Origin: Arthrobacter_E sp041360795
Lineage (GTDB): Bacteria; Actinomycetota; Actinomycetes; Actinomycetales; Micrococcaceae
Reading direction: 5' to 3'
NCBI RefSeq assembly: GCF_041360795.1
Contig: NZ_JBFUPW010000003.1
Coordinates: forward strand, 1-64,000
Length of the DNA stretch: 64,000 nucleotides
The position numbers and the translations under genes are program-made. Positions within the stretch are counted from its first letter, which is position 1; each line of letters begins with the position of its first letter. Below, piece after piece: positions 34,174 through 42,926 of the stretch. The notes under the pieces are model-generated. The model made no database searches. It was not told where the DNA came from and saw only the letters and a list, made by a program, of their open reading frames with translations.

Positions 34174-34944
34174 ATGAGCGAGAAGGAAACCGGCAAGACG
34201 GACATGATCGGCAAGGCGCTGAGCCTGCTGGTGCTGCTGGGCGACGAGCCCCGTGGCGCGAGCGCCGCGGAGCTGGCACGCCGATCCGATCTGCCGTTCA
34301 GCACCGCCTACCGGCTGCTCGGATCCCTGACGCGGGACGGTTTCGTGGATTACGAACCCGAGGGGCGGCGGTACCACCTAGGGCTCCGGGTCTTCCAGTT
34401 GGGGCAGCGCGTCTCCAACCACCACGGCTTCGCCGGGACAGCGCGGCCGGTCCTGCAGCGGGTCACCGAAGGCACGGGCGAGGCGACGATCCTCTCCGTC
34501 CGCGATCAGCACCGCTACCTGACCGTGAACAAGGTGGACGGCCCCCAGATGTTCCGCGTCACGAGCGACCCCGGACACCTCGGCCAGCTGCACACGACGG
34601 CGGTGGGCAAGGTCCTCGTGGCGTTCGCGCCGGAGGAGGAGCGGGAGGCGCTCCTGGCCGAGCTGGAGCTGACGCCCCTCACCGAGCACTCGATCACGGA
34701 CCGCGAGGCGTTCCGCGCCGAGATCGCCCGCGTCCGGCACCAGGGCTTCGCCCTCATGGACGAGGAGAACGAGATCGGCATGCGGGCCATCGCAGTGCCG
34801 GTGCTCGCGGGCCACGGCGGTGTTCTCGCGGCCCTCGCCACCGCGGCGCCGGTATTCCGGATGAGCGTGGAGCAACTGCAGGGCGCCGTCCCCCTCCTGC
34901 GGGACGCGGCCGGCGAGCTGGCCGCGCGCCTGCCGTCGCGATGA
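34174..34944 (+). CDS. IclR-family transcriptional regulator
   Basis: The 256-residue protein has an N-terminal winged helix (IGKALSLLVLLGDEPRGASAAELARRSDLPFSTAYRLLGSLTRDGFVDYE). The IclR effector-binding domain shows LHTTAVGKVLVAFAPEEE and GFALMDEENEIGMRAIAVPV. It is divergent from the MHS transporter and precedes qsuD, so it is a plausible regulator of shikimate/quinate use. No ribosome-binding site is obvious before the ATG. Confidence 0.9.
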   Translation: MSEKETGKTDMIGKALSLLVLLGDEPRGASAAELARRSDLPFSTAYRLLGSLTRDGFVDYEPEGRRYHLGLRVFQLGQRVSNHHGFAGTARPVLQRVTEGTGEATILSVRDQHRYLTVNKVDGPQMFRVTSDPGHLGQLHTTAVGKVLVAFAPEEEREALLAELELTPLTEHSITDREAFRAEIARVRHQGFALMDEENEIGMRAIAVPVLAGHGGVLAALATAAPVFRMSVEQLQGAVPLLRDAAGELAARLPSR

Positions 34945-35005
34945 GCGCAGTGGCGAACCTCGCGACGAGGTGGGCACTCGATCACAGCGCCCGCTCGCGA
35001 CATTC

Positions 35006-35020
35006 GTTCGTCATACGAAC
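35006..35020 (+). promoter_or_regulatory. Palindromic operator upstream of qsuD
   Basis: GTTCGT-CAT-ACGAAC is a perfect 6-3-6 inverted repeat 85 nt before the qsuD start. It resembles GTTCG-n-CGAAC sites bound by IclR-type regulators of protocatechuate and quinate genes. Near copies occur at 41352 and 41371 before pcaH. Confidence 0.65.
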
Positions 35021-35104
35021 ACTTGTACCTGATGTGAACATCGTGTGTACCCTGGGTCATACCGTCCGGCACTGAACCCTCAGGCCGACAAAGGAGCGAA
35101 GAGC

Positions 35105-36028
35105 ATGAGCACTCGAGCAGGATCATTCCTGGTGGGCCTGGTGGGCGAGGGCGTCCTGCCGTCCCTCACCCCGCCGATGCACGAGCGGGAGGGCGACCGG
35201 CAAGGTCTCCGGTACCTGTACCGTCCCCTCGACCTGCTCGAGACCGGCCTACCCGCCGCCTCGATCGGTGAGCTGCTCCGCTGGGCCTCCGACCTCGGCT
35301 TCAACGGCCTGAACATCACGCACCCCTGCAAGCAGCTCGTGATGGCGCACCTCGACGAGGTGTCCGAGGATGCCCGCCGCCTCGCCGCGGTGAACACCGT
35401 CGTGATCGAGGACGGACGCTTCATCGGCCACAACACCGATTTCTCCGGCTTCGCCCGAGCCCTCGCCGACGGTCTGCCGGGAGCCTCACTGGAGCGGGTG
35501 GTGCAGCTGGGTGCGGGAGGCGCCGGATCCGCCGTCGCCTATGCGCTCCTGACCGCCGGCGTCGGGGTGCTGGATCTGGTGGACACTGACCCTGCCCGGT
35601 GCGCCGAGCGGGCCGAGAGCCTGCGGGCGCTGTTCCCCGGCGCGGTCGTCACCGCGCACTCCCCGGAAGAGCTGCCGGCGCTCCTGCCGCTCGCCGCGGG
35701 CCTGGTGCACTGCACGCCCGTCGGGATGGCGGCGCACCCCGGCGTCCCGCTGGATCCGGCGCTGCTGGAGCCCCGGCACTGGGTGGCGGACATCGTCTAC
35801 CGGCCGCTCGAGACCGAACTGGTGCGCCGGGCCCGGGCCATCGGCTGCCGCGTCCTGGACGGGGGCCGCATGGCGGTGGGACAGGCCGCCGACGCCTTCC
35901 GGCTGTTCACCGGCCTCGACGCCGACGCCGTCCGCATGCGCGAGCACTTCCTGGAGCTGATCGCGGCGGAGGACGCCTCAGCCGGCGCTGCCCCGGACAG
36001 CACCACCGCCGCGGAAGGAGGCCGCTGA
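35105..36028 (+). CDS. qsuD: Shikimate/quinate dehydrogenase (catabolic AroE-like)
   Basis: The 307-residue dehydrogenase oxidises quinate or shikimate to the 3-dehydro compound. Marks are LVGEGVLPSLTPPMHEREG (substrate loop), GFNGLNITHPCKQLVM with the catalytic Lys-equivalent region, the Rossmann GAGGAGSAVAYALL and AVGQAADAFRLFTG near the end. The N-terminal ThrPro-Met form and aromatic-catabolic context fit the QsuD group rather than biosynthetic AroE. AAGGAGCG precedes the ATG. It overlaps qsuB by one base. Confidence 0.9.
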   Translation: MSTRAGSFLVGLVGEGVLPSLTPPMHEREGDRQGLRYLYRPLDLLETGLPAASIGELLRWASDLGFNGLNITHPCKQLVMAHLDEVSEDARRLAAVNTVVIEDGRFIGHNTDFSGFARALADGLPGASLERVVQLGAGGAGSAVAYALLTAGVGVLDLVDTDPARCAERAESLRALFPGAVVTAHSPEELPALLPLAAGLVHCTPVGMAAHPGVPLDPALLEPRHWVADIVYRPLETELVRRARAIGCRVLDGGRMAVGQAADAFRLFTGLDADAVRMREHFLELIAAEDASAGAAPDSTTAAEGGR

Positions 36029-37914
36029 TGCGCACGGGAGTCGCCACCGTCTGCCTGTCCGGCACACTCCGCGAGAAGATGCAGGCCTGCGCCATCGCCG
36101 GCTTCGACGGGATCGAGATCTTCGAACCCGATCTGATCACCTCCCCGCTCAGCCCCGAGGACGTCCGCTCCCTGGCCGCCGACCTCGGCCTCGGCCTGGA
36201 CCTGTACCAGCCGTTCCGCGACTTCGACAGCGTCCCCGAGGACCTCCTGCGGGAGAACCTCCGCCGCGCCGACGCGAAATTCCGCCTCATGTCCCGGCTC
36301 GGCATGGACACGATCCTCGTGTGCAGCAACGTCGCCACCGCGCAGATCGACGACGACGGCCTGCGCGCCGAGCAGCTCGCCCGCCTCGCGGAGCTGGCCG
36401 GTGAGCACGGGGTGAAGGTGGCCTACGAGGCGCTGGCCTGGGGCAAGTACGTCAACGACTACGAACACGCGCACCGGCTCGTCGAGATGGTGGACCACCC
36501 GAACCTCGGCACCTGCCTGGACTCGTTCCATATCCTCTCCCGGGACTGGGACACCGCGCCGATCGAGGCCTTCGACCCGGAGAAGATCTTCTTCGTCCAG
36601 GTGGCGGACGCCCCGCGCCTCTCCATGGACGTCCTGTCCTGGAGCCGCCACCACCGGGTGTTCCCGGGCGAGGGGCAGTTCGATCTGGCGAAGTTCATGG
36701 GCCACGTGATCCGGGCGGGCTACTCCGGTCCGGTCTCCCTCGAGGTCTTCAACGACGTCTTCCGGCAGGCCGATGTGGACCGCACCGCAGTGGACGCCAT
36801 GCGGTCGCTCATCTGGCTGGAGGAGCAGAGCGCGCGCTGGCTCACCGAGCAGGACGGGGACTCGGAAGGGGCGCGCCGTCGTCGTCATCCGATGGAGCTG
36901 GCCACCCTGCCCAGGGTTCCGGAGCCCGCCGGCTTCGACTTCGCCGAGGTGAAGGCCGAGGACACCGCCGGTCTGGAGACGCTGCTCGGGCAGCTGGGCT
37001 TCAGTTTCGCGGGACGGCACCGCACCAAGGACGTCCAGCTCTGGACGCTGGGCCAGGCGCGCGTCATCATCAACGAGCAGGCGCCCTCCCAGGCCGAGCC
37101 CGCGATTGCCGCGCTCGGCTTCGACGTCGAGTCACCGCTGCTCGCCTCCGCCCGCGCCCAGCAGCTGAAGGCGCCCTCGGTCGCCCGCACGGTGCAGGCC
37201 GACGAGGAGGTCTTCCAGGGGGTCTCCGCCCCGGATTCCACGGAGATCTTCCTGTGCCAGAGCCGGCCCGGCGGAGTCGCCGTGTGGACGCACGAGTTCG
37301 GTGACGGGGAACGCCCCGGAGAAGCGAGCGGCGCCGCGAGGATCGACCACGTGAACCTGGCGCAGCCGTGGCAGCACTTCGACGAGGCCGTCCTCTTCTA
37401 CACGAGCGCCCTGGCGCTGGAACCCGCGCCGTTCGCGGAGGTGCCGAGCCCCACCGGCCTGGTCCGTTCGCAGGTCATGCAGACCTCCGACCGTGCCGTG
37501 CGCCTGGTGCTCAACCTCGCCCCCGTGATCCAGCAGGGCCTCGGCCCGGGTGGGAATCCGGGCCGCAAGACCTACCAGGAGCACATCGCCTTCGCCGTGG
37601 ACGACCTGGTGGCCACAGCCCGCGCGGCGAAGGACCGGGGGCTGGAATTCCTGCCCATCCCGGCCAATTACTACGAGGACCTGGACGCCCGGTTCCAGCT
37701 CGATCCGGAGTTCCTGGCCACCCTCCGGGACCTCGATCTCCTCTACGACCGCGACGGCGACGGCGAGTTCCTGCACTTCTACACCGCCACGGTGGGCAGC
37801 GTCTTCTTCGAGATGGTGGAGCGACGCGGCGGCTACGACGGTTACGGCGCCGCGAACGCCCCGGTCCGCCACGCCGTCCAGTACGACGCCCGTCAGGATC
37901 GGCCGTCCGCCTGA
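36028..37914 (+). CDS. qsuB: 3-Dehydroshikimate dehydratase, two-domain QsuB type
   Basis: The 628-residue protein converts 3-dehydroshikimate to protocatechuate. Residues 1-270 form a sugar-isomerase/AP-endonuclease-2 TIM barrel (CAIAGFDGIEIFEPDL, YEALAWGKYVNDYEHA, GTCLDSFHILSRDWD, FFVQVADAP, GYSGPVSLEVFND) with metal-binding Glu/Asp/His. Residues about 295-628 are a 4-hydroxyphenylpyruvate-dioxygenase-like VOC region with two halves (AARIDHVNLAQPWQHFDEAVLFYTSAL, YQEHIAFAVDDLVATARA, FFEMVERRGGYDGYG). The fusion is the known QsuB architecture. GGAGGCCGC lies before the ATG, which overlaps qsuD. Confidence 0.93.
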   Translation: MRTGVATVCLSGTLREKMQACAIAGFDGIEIFEPDLITSPLSPEDVRSLAADLGLGLDLYQPFRDFDSVPEDLLRENLRRADAKFRLMSRLGMDTILVCSNVATAQIDDDGLRAEQLARLAELAGEHGVKVAYEALAWGKYVNDYEHAHRLVEMVDHPNLGTCLDSFHILSRDWDTAPIEAFDPEKIFFVQVADAPRLSMDVLSWSRHHRVFPGEGQFDLAKFMGHVIRAGYSGPVSLEVFNDVFRQADVDRTAVDAMRSLIWLEEQSARWLTEQDGDSEGARRRRHPMELATLPRVPEPAGFDFAEVKAEDTAGLETLLGQLGFSFAGRHRTKDVQLWTLGQARVIINEQAPSQAEPAIAALGFDVESPLLASARAQQLKAPSVARTVQADEEVFQGVSAPDSTEIFLCQSRPGGVAVWTHEFGDGERPGEASGAARIDHVNLAQPWQHFDEAVLFYTSALALEPAPFAEVPSPTGLVRSQVMQTSDRAVRLVLNLAPVIQQGLGPGGNPGRKTYQEHIAFAVDDLVATARAAKDRGLEFLPIPANYYEDLDARFQLDPEFLATLRDLDLLYDRDGDGEFLHFYTATVGSVFFEMVERRGGYDGYGAANAPVRHAVQYDARQDRPSA

Positions 37915-37944
37915 GCGGCACGGCCCGGCACGAGGAGGTGTCTC

Positions 37945-38694
37945 ATGGCGAACTCCGCATCCGGTGACTCCGTGGTGGACCGCGTGGTGCGGCTGCTGGC
38001 CGCCTTCCCGGAGGGCACCCCACGACTCAGCCTCTCCGACCTCGCGGCCCGGGCGGGGCTTCCGCTGTCCTCCGCGCACCGCCTCGTCGGGCAGATGAGC
38101 GATCACGGGCTCCTCGACGTCGAGGAGGGCGGCGCGGTCAAGCCCGGGCTGCGCCTCTGGGAACTCGTCAGCAGGAACGCGCCCACCCTGGAGCTGCGCA
38201 CCGTGGCCCTGCCGTTCATGGAGGACATCCAGCAGGTGCTCCGGCAGAACGTGAACCTCGCCGTGCTGGATGGGCAGGACGCCTTGTTCGTGGAGCGGCT
38301 CTCCCGGCCGGGCTCCGTGACGAACCGCGCGACGGTCGCGGGCCGGCTTCCCGTGTACATCTCCTCGGCGGGTCTGGCGCTCATGGCGTTCCAGCCCCGG
38401 GAGGTCCAGGCGGAGTACGTGGCGCGGCAGACCCTCGCGGGCGCCGTGCCGGAGGACGAACTCCGCCAGCGGCTCGCGGAGACCGCCCGCAACGGGTATG
38501 CCCAGCTCGTGGGGATCCTCGACCCCGAAACGTCGGGCATCGCCGCGCCCGTGCTCGACCCGCAGGGCCACGCGGTGGCCGCGCTCGGCGTCGTCGTCCC
38601 GGTGACGGAGGTGCGCCTCCGGGAGATCGTGGCGGCGCTCCAGGCCGCGGCGCAGGGCGTGCGGCGCGGCCTGGAGACGATCCGGCGGGCTTAG
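37945..38694 (+). CDS. IclR-family transcriptional regulator (candidate pobA/pcaK regulator)
   Basis: The 249-residue protein has a winged helix (DRVVRLLAAFPEGTPRLSLSDLAARAGLPLSSAHRLVGQMSDHGLLDV). The IclR ligand domain follows (LPVYISSAGLALMAFQP, GYAQLVGILDPETSGIAAPVLD). It lies 30 nt after qsuB with an AGGAGG site. Its stop codon overlaps that of the convergent pcaK gene by 3 nt. The TTCCATTGAATGGAA site between pcaK and pobA is a plausible target. Confidence 0.9.
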   Translation: MANSASGDSVVDRVVRLLAAFPEGTPRLSLSDLAARAGLPLSSAHRLVGQMSDHGLLDVEEGGAVKPGLRLWELVSRNAPTLELRTVALPFMEDIQQVLRQNVNLAVLDGQDALFVERLSRPGSVTNRATVAGRLPVYISSAGLALMAFQPREVQAEYVARQTLAGAVPEDELRQRLAETARNGYAQLVGILDPETSGIAAPVLDPQGHAVAALGVVVPVTEVRLREIVAALQAAAQGVRRGLETIRRA

Positions 38695-39947
38695 TCCACC
38701 GGGCGCGACGTCGGGACGAACAGCAGCGCGGCCAGCGCCGCCACCGCGGCGAGGGCGAACACGTAGAAGCCCCACGGATAAGCGATGCCTCCGGCGACGA
38801 GTGCTCCCGTGACGGCAGGGCCCAGGATCGCTCCCACGCGGCCCACGCCCGCGGAGAATCCGAGCGCGGTGCCCGTGAGTTCGCGGGGGAAGAGCTGGCT
38901 CACCCAGGCGTACACCAGGACCTGCGCGCTGAACACGAACACCCCGGTGACGAAGACGGCCAGGTCGAGCAGGATCTCGTTCTGGAGCTTCAGGCTGAGC
39001 AGGGCGAGCAGCACCGCGGCCAGGCCGAACCAGAGCAGGGTGATCCGCTTGGTGCCGTGCCGGTCGGCGAGCCAGCCGGCCAGCAGGAGCCCCGCCACGG
39101 CGCCGAGGTTCAGGATGAACAGCAGGGCGAGGGACGAGCTCATCGAGTACCCGGCACTCGCCATGAGGGTCGGAAGCCAGGTGTTCAGGCCGTACACGAG
39201 CAGCAGCCCCATGAAGGACGCGGCCGCGATGCCCGCTGCGATGAGCGGGTACGGCTTCCGCAGCAGGACCTTCAGGCCCGGCTTCGCGCCGACGTCTGCC
39301 ACCGCCTGGCCGCCCTCGGAGGCGCCCACGGCGAGCCGGTCCACCGTGGTGTCCGGCAGGCGGAACCACAGGATCGGCGCGAGGACGAGGCCGGCGACGC
39401 CGCCGATCACGAACACCGCGCGCCAGTTGGGAATGAGGGCCAGCGCGAGCAGCGACGTCACGACGGCGCCGGCGTGATAGCCGGTCATAGTGCGGGTGGT
39501 GGCGCGGGCGGCCGAGGACGCGGGGGCGAAGTCGTTCATGTAGGCCAGAGCCGCGGGCAGGCAGGCTCCGAGGCCGACGCCGGCGAGCAGCCGGAAGGCG
39601 CTGAAGACCGCGACGTTCGGGGCCACGGTGACGGCCAGGGTGAAGACGGAGAACCACAGCACGCAGGCCACCAGAAGGCGCTTGCGGCCGAAGCGGTCGG
39701 AGAGCGGCGCGATGAAGAGCGCGCCGAGCCCCACTCCCACGAGCGAGAGGGTGGCGGCCAGGGTGGCTCCGGCGGGATCGAAGCCGAGGTCCTTGCTCTT
39801 GAGCAGGGTGGGGATCACGGCTCCGAGGACCACCAGGTCGAAACCGTCCAGCACCATGGCCAGCCAGCAGAGGGCGGCCGGCCCGGAGGACCGGGGGCGG
39901 GACTGGACGAGGGAAGCGGACGGCGGGGAGGGGGACGGCGTTGTCAC
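38691..39947 (-). CDS. pcaK: Aromatic acid:H+ symporter (4-hydroxybenzoate/protocatechuate transporter)
   Basis: The 418-residue 12-helix MFS protein belongs to the AAHS family. The helix 1 motif LCWLAMVLDGFDLVVLGAVIPTLL has the conserved D-G-F-D essential in PcaK. FIAPLSDRFGRKRLL is in loop 2-3 and GWLADRHGTKRI in loop 8-9. The GTG at 39947 is chosen for the AGGAGGTCC site. It is divergent from pobA, the first enzyme for 4-hydroxybenzoate, which supports the substrate. Confidence 0.9.
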   Translation of the reverse strand: MTTPSPSPPSASLVQSRPRSSGPAALCWLAMVLDGFDLVVLGAVIPTLLKSKDLGFDPAGATLAATLSLVGVGLGALFIAPLSDRFGRKRLLVACVLWFSVFTLAVTVAPNVAVFSAFRLLAGVGLGACLPAALAYMNDFAPASSAARATTRTMTGYHAGAVVTSLLALALIPNWRAVFVIGGVAGLVLAPILWFRLPDTTVDRLAVGASEGGQAVADVGAKPGLKVLLRKPYPLIAAGIAAASFMGLLLVYGLNTWLPTLMASAGYSMSSSLALLFILNLGAVAGLLLAGWLADRHGTKRITLLWFGLAAVLLALLSLKLQNEILLDLAVFVTGVFVFSAQVLVYAWVSQLFPRELTGTALGFSAGVGRVGAILGPAVTGALVAGGIAYPWGFYVFALAAVAALAALLFVPTSRPVD

Positions 39948-40016
39948 GAAAGGACCTCCTGAAGGGAATGGGCGTGAGAGGTGTATCACTTTCCCAACCC
40001 GGTCCGGAACGCGGTT

Positions 40017-40031
40017 TTCCATTGAATGGAA
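40017..40031. promoter_or_regulatory. 15-bp perfect palindrome between pcaK and pobA
   Basis: TTCCATT-G-AATGGAA has the TTCCA-n-TGGAA form of IclR-family operators. It is 97 nt before the pobA ATG and 70 nt before the pcaK GTG, well placed to control both divergent genes. Confidence 0.65.
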
Positions 40032-40127
40032 CAGGACTTGGCCCGGAAGGTGATCCGGAGCACACTCGTCAGAGTCGTTCCGGACCGATCCGATGAGGGG
40101 TCGGTCCCTGCCGAAAGAGAGGCGCCC

Positions 40128-41318
40128 ATGAGCCAAACTGAGACCCTCCGCACCCAGGTGGCCATCGTGGGAGGCGGCCCCGCGGGGCTCATGCTGTCCC
40201 ATCTGCTGGCCACCCGGGGCATCGATTCCGTGGTGCTGGAGGCCCGCAGCCGCCAGGCGATCCACGAGACGGTCCGTGCCGGCATCCTCGAACACGGCAC
40301 GGTGAATCTGCTGGTGGACTCGGGGGTCTCCGACCGGGTGCTGCGCGAGGGCGACCGGCACGACGGCATCGAACTCCGCTTCGACGGCGAGAGCCACCGC
40401 ATCGACTTCCAGGAACTCGTCGGGGAATCGGTCTGGCTGTACCCGCAGACCGAGGTGTTCGCCGACCTCGCCGCGCGACGGGAGGCCGACGGCGGCGACG
40501 TCCGGTACGGGGTGTCCGGCGTGACGGTGCACGACGCCGCCTCCGATCCCCGGGTCACGTTCACGGACGCCGAGGGCCGGGACGTCGAGCTGCGCGCCGA
40601 TTTCGTGGTGGGCGCGGACGGGTCCCGCAGCCACTGCCGGGGGCTGATCCCGGAGGACCGCCGTCGCCGGTACTTCAAGGAGTACCCCTTCGCCTGGTTC
40701 GGCATCCTCGCCGAAGCGCCCCGCAGCGCGGACGAGCTGATCTACGCGAACTCGCCCCAGGGCTTCGCGCTCATCAGCCAGCGCACCGAGACCATGCAGC
40801 GGATGTACTTCCAGTGCGATCCCGGGGAGTCGGCCGCCGAGTGGGGTGACGAGCGCATCTGGGCCACGCTCCGCGAGCGCGTGAACGGCAACGGCTTCGA
40901 ACTGGTGGAAGGTCCGGTGCTGGAGAAGGTGGTGCTCCCGTTCCGCAGTTTCGTCCAGGCGCCCCTGCGTCACGGGAAGCTCTTCCTGGCGGGCGACGCC
41001 GCTCACACCGTCCCACCGACCGGCGCCAAAGGCCTCAACCTCGCCCTCCATGACGTCAGGATGCTCTTCGAGGCGTTCGATTCCTACTACACCGGCGGCT
41101 CGGAGGACCTGCTCGACGGCTACAGCGAGCGCGCCCTCGGCCGGGTCTGGAAGGCTCAGCACTTCTCGTCCTGGATGACGTCGCTGCTGCACGCCGCCCC
41201 CGGCGAGAGCGATTTCGACCGGGCCCGCCGGCGGGGCGAGCTCGACTCGGTCGTGTCCTCAGCCCACGGCCGGGCGTACCTGGCCGAGTCGTACACGGGG
41301 TGGCCGGATCATGGGTGA
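40128..41318 (+). CDS. pobA: 4-Hydroxybenzoate 3-monooxygenase
   Basis: The 396-residue FAD-dependent hydroxylase converts 4-hydroxybenzoate to protocatechuate. FAD-binding VAIVGGGPAGLMLSHLLATRGI is at the N-terminus. The DG motif FVVGADGSRSHCRG and the second FAD motif GKLFLAGDAAHTVPPTGAKGLNLALHD follow in order. Substrate-site segments such as EYPFAWFGILAEAP match PobA. The ATG at 40128 gives the family length of about 395. It lies opposite pcaK and upstream of the pca operon that consumes its product. Confidence 0.96.
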   Translation: MSQTETLRTQVAIVGGGPAGLMLSHLLATRGIDSVVLEARSRQAIHETVRAGILEHGTVNLLVDSGVSDRVLREGDRHDGIELRFDGESHRIDFQELVGESVWLYPQTEVFADLAARREADGGDVRYGVSGVTVHDAASDPRVTFTDAEGRDVELRADFVVGADGSRSHCRGLIPEDRRRRYFKEYPFAWFGILAEAPRSADELIYANSPQGFALISQRTETMQRMYFQCDPGESAAEWGDERIWATLRERVNGNGFELVEGPVLEKVVLPFRSFVQAPLRHGKLFLAGDAAHTVPPTGAKGLNLALHDVRMLFEAFDSYYTGGSEDLLDGYSERALGRVWKAQHFSSWMTSLLHAAPGESDFDRARRRGELDSVVSSAHGRAYLAESYTGWPDHG

Positions 41319-41351
41319 GGGCCGCCGTCGTCGTGCACTCAACTTCGCCTT

Positions 41352-41385
41352 GTTCGCTAGGCGAACACTAGTGCGTTATTCGAAC
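41352..41385 (+). promoter_or_regulatory. Tandem PcaR/PcaU-like operators before pcaH
   Basis: A perfect GTTCGC-TAG-GCGAAC (41352-41366) is followed by the imperfect GTGCGT-TAT-TCGAAC (41371-41385). The second, read in reverse, is close to the GTTCGATAATCGCAC half-site known for Acinetobacter PcaU (recalled, not checked). A TATGCT -10 candidate is at 41394-41399, placing the second site at -35, where an activator would act. Confidence 0.65.
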
Positions 41386-41492
41386 GTCCCGGGTATGCTG
41401 GATCACACAGCACCCGGTTCGACCCCGGTCCTCGCCGGTGAACCCCTCCCCGACCGCTCTCAGAGCCGACCACTTCCCGAAAGGAGCCGGCC

Positions 41493-42320
41493 ATGACCTC
41501 AGGGCCCCGCACCGTGCACCCTGACCCCGACGCCGCAGCGGAGACGCAGGCCGATCTCAACGCCGAGATCGCAGCGACCGCCGCCTCCTACCGCGAGGAA
41601 CTCCTCGGCGGCGCCGCCCCGGAGACCCAGCCGCGGCTCGACTTCGCGCCGTACCGCAGCTCGATCCTGCGCCACCCCACCAAGAGCCTGCACCACGCGG
41701 ACCCGGAGACCATCGAGCTGTTCTCCCCCGCGTTCGGGCATCAGGACGTCCACGCGCTGGAATCGGACCTGACCATCCAGCACAACGGCGAACCCCTCGG
41801 CGAGCGGATCATCGTCTCCGGCAAGGTCCTCGACGGCGACGGCCGCCCCGTGGCCGGGCAGCTCGTGGAGATCTGGCAGGCCAACTCGGCCGGCCGCTAC
41901 ATCCACAAGCGGGACCAGCACCCCGCACCGCTCGATCCGAACTTCACGGGCGTCGGCCGCTGCATCACGGGCGAGGACGGCTCCTACCGTTTCGTCACCA
42001 TCAAGCCCGGCGCGTATCCGTGGAAGAACCACCTCAACGCGTGGCGCCCGGCGCACATCCACTTCTCACTCTTCGGCTCTGAGTTCACGCAGCGCATCGT
42101 CACCCAGATGTACTTCCCGGGCGACCAGCTCTTCCCGCTGGACCCCATCTACCAGTCGATCGTGGACCAGGACGCGCGGGACCGCCTCGTGGCCCGCTAC
42201 GATCACGACCTCACCCGCCCCGAATGGGCCCTCGGCTACACCTGGGACATCGTCCTGACGGGCGCCCACCGGACCTGGACCGAGAACGAAGCCTTCGGCG
42301 ACGCCGGAGACGAGGAGTAG
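41493..42320 (+). CDS. pcaH: Protocatechuate 3,4-dioxygenase beta subunit
   Basis: The 275-residue subunit carries the non-haem iron that cleaves protocatechuate to 3-carboxy-cis,cis-muconate. Fe ligands are recognisable as Tyr136 (SAGRYIHKRD), Tyr175 (GAYPWKN) and His188/His190 (RPAHIHFS). EIWQANSAGR and TQMYFPGD are also standard. AAAGGAGCC precedes the ATG. It is first of the pcaHGBDCFIJ operon, whose members overlap or are nearly contiguous. Confidence 0.97.
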   Translation: MTSGPRTVHPDPDAAAETQADLNAEIAATAASYREELLGGAAPETQPRLDFAPYRSSILRHPTKSLHHADPETIELFSPAFGHQDVHALESDLTIQHNGEPLGERIIVSGKVLDGDGRPVAGQLVEIWQANSAGRYIHKRDQHPAPLDPNFTGVGRCITGEDGSYRFVTIKPGAYPWKNHLNAWRPAHIHFSLFGSEFTQRIVTQMYFPGDQLFPLDPIYQSIVDQDARDRLVARYDHDLTRPEWALGYTWDIVLTGAHRTWTENEAFGDAGDEE

Positions 42321-42326
42321 ACTGCC

Positions 42327-42926
42327 ATGACCGAACAGACCCCGGGCACCCTCACCCCCACCCCCGGCCAGACCGTGGGGCCGTTCTTCGGCTACGCCCT
42401 GCCGTTCCCGAAGGACAACGAACTGCTGGCCCCCGGCACCCCTGGCTCCATCCGCTTGCAGGGCACCGTGTACGACGGCGCCGGCCACCCGGTCCCGGAC
42501 GCCATCCTCGAGATCTGGCAGCCGGACAGCGCGGGGCGGGTTCCGCGCCGCACCGGCTCGCTCGTGCGGGACGGCTACACCTTCACCGGCTGGGGCCGCG
42601 CCTCCACGGGGAACACCGGCCGCTTCACCTTCACCACCGTGAACCCGGGTCCCACCGAGGAGGGCGCCGCGGCGTTCATCGCCGTCGCGGTGTTCGCCCG
42701 CGGGCTCATGAACCGGCTGTTCACGCGGATCTACCTCCCGGAAAACCCGGAATATCTCGCCACGGACCCCCTGCTCTCGTCCCTGCCGGAGGACCGCAGG
42801 GGCACCCTGGTCGCGCGGCGCGACGCCGACGGCGGCCTCAGCTGGGACGTCCGGCTGCAGGGCGACGACGAGACCGTCTTCCTGGACTTCGAGGGCACCT
42901 CCACCCCGACGGGGGCATCCCGGTGA
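42327..42926 (+). CDS. pcaG: Protocatechuate 3,4-dioxygenase alpha subunit
   Basis: The 199-residue partner of PcaH shares the intradiol dioxygenase fold (TVGPFFGYALPF, EIWQPDSAGR, GWGRASTGNTGRFTFTTVNPG) but lacks the full set of Fe ligands, as expected for the alpha chain. VFARGLMNRLFTRIYLP is the usual C-terminal interface strand. It lies 6 nt after pcaH, and its stop overlaps the pcaB GTG. Confidence 0.96.
   Translation: MTEQTPGTLTPTPGQTVGPFFGYALPFPKDNELLAPGTPGSIRLQGTVYDGAGHPVPDAILEIWQPDSAGRVPRRTGSLVRDGYTFTGWGRASTGNTGRFTFTTVNPGPTEEGAAAFIAVAVFARGLMNRLFTRIYLPENPEYLATDPLLSSLPEDRRGTLVARRDADGGLSWDVRLQGDDETVFLDFEGTSTPTGASR

Noticed and set aside
37132..40065. 977-codon minus-strand frame opposite qsuB and across pcaK
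   Set aside because: Antisense and out-of-frame reading of recognised genes, with no homology-like segments.
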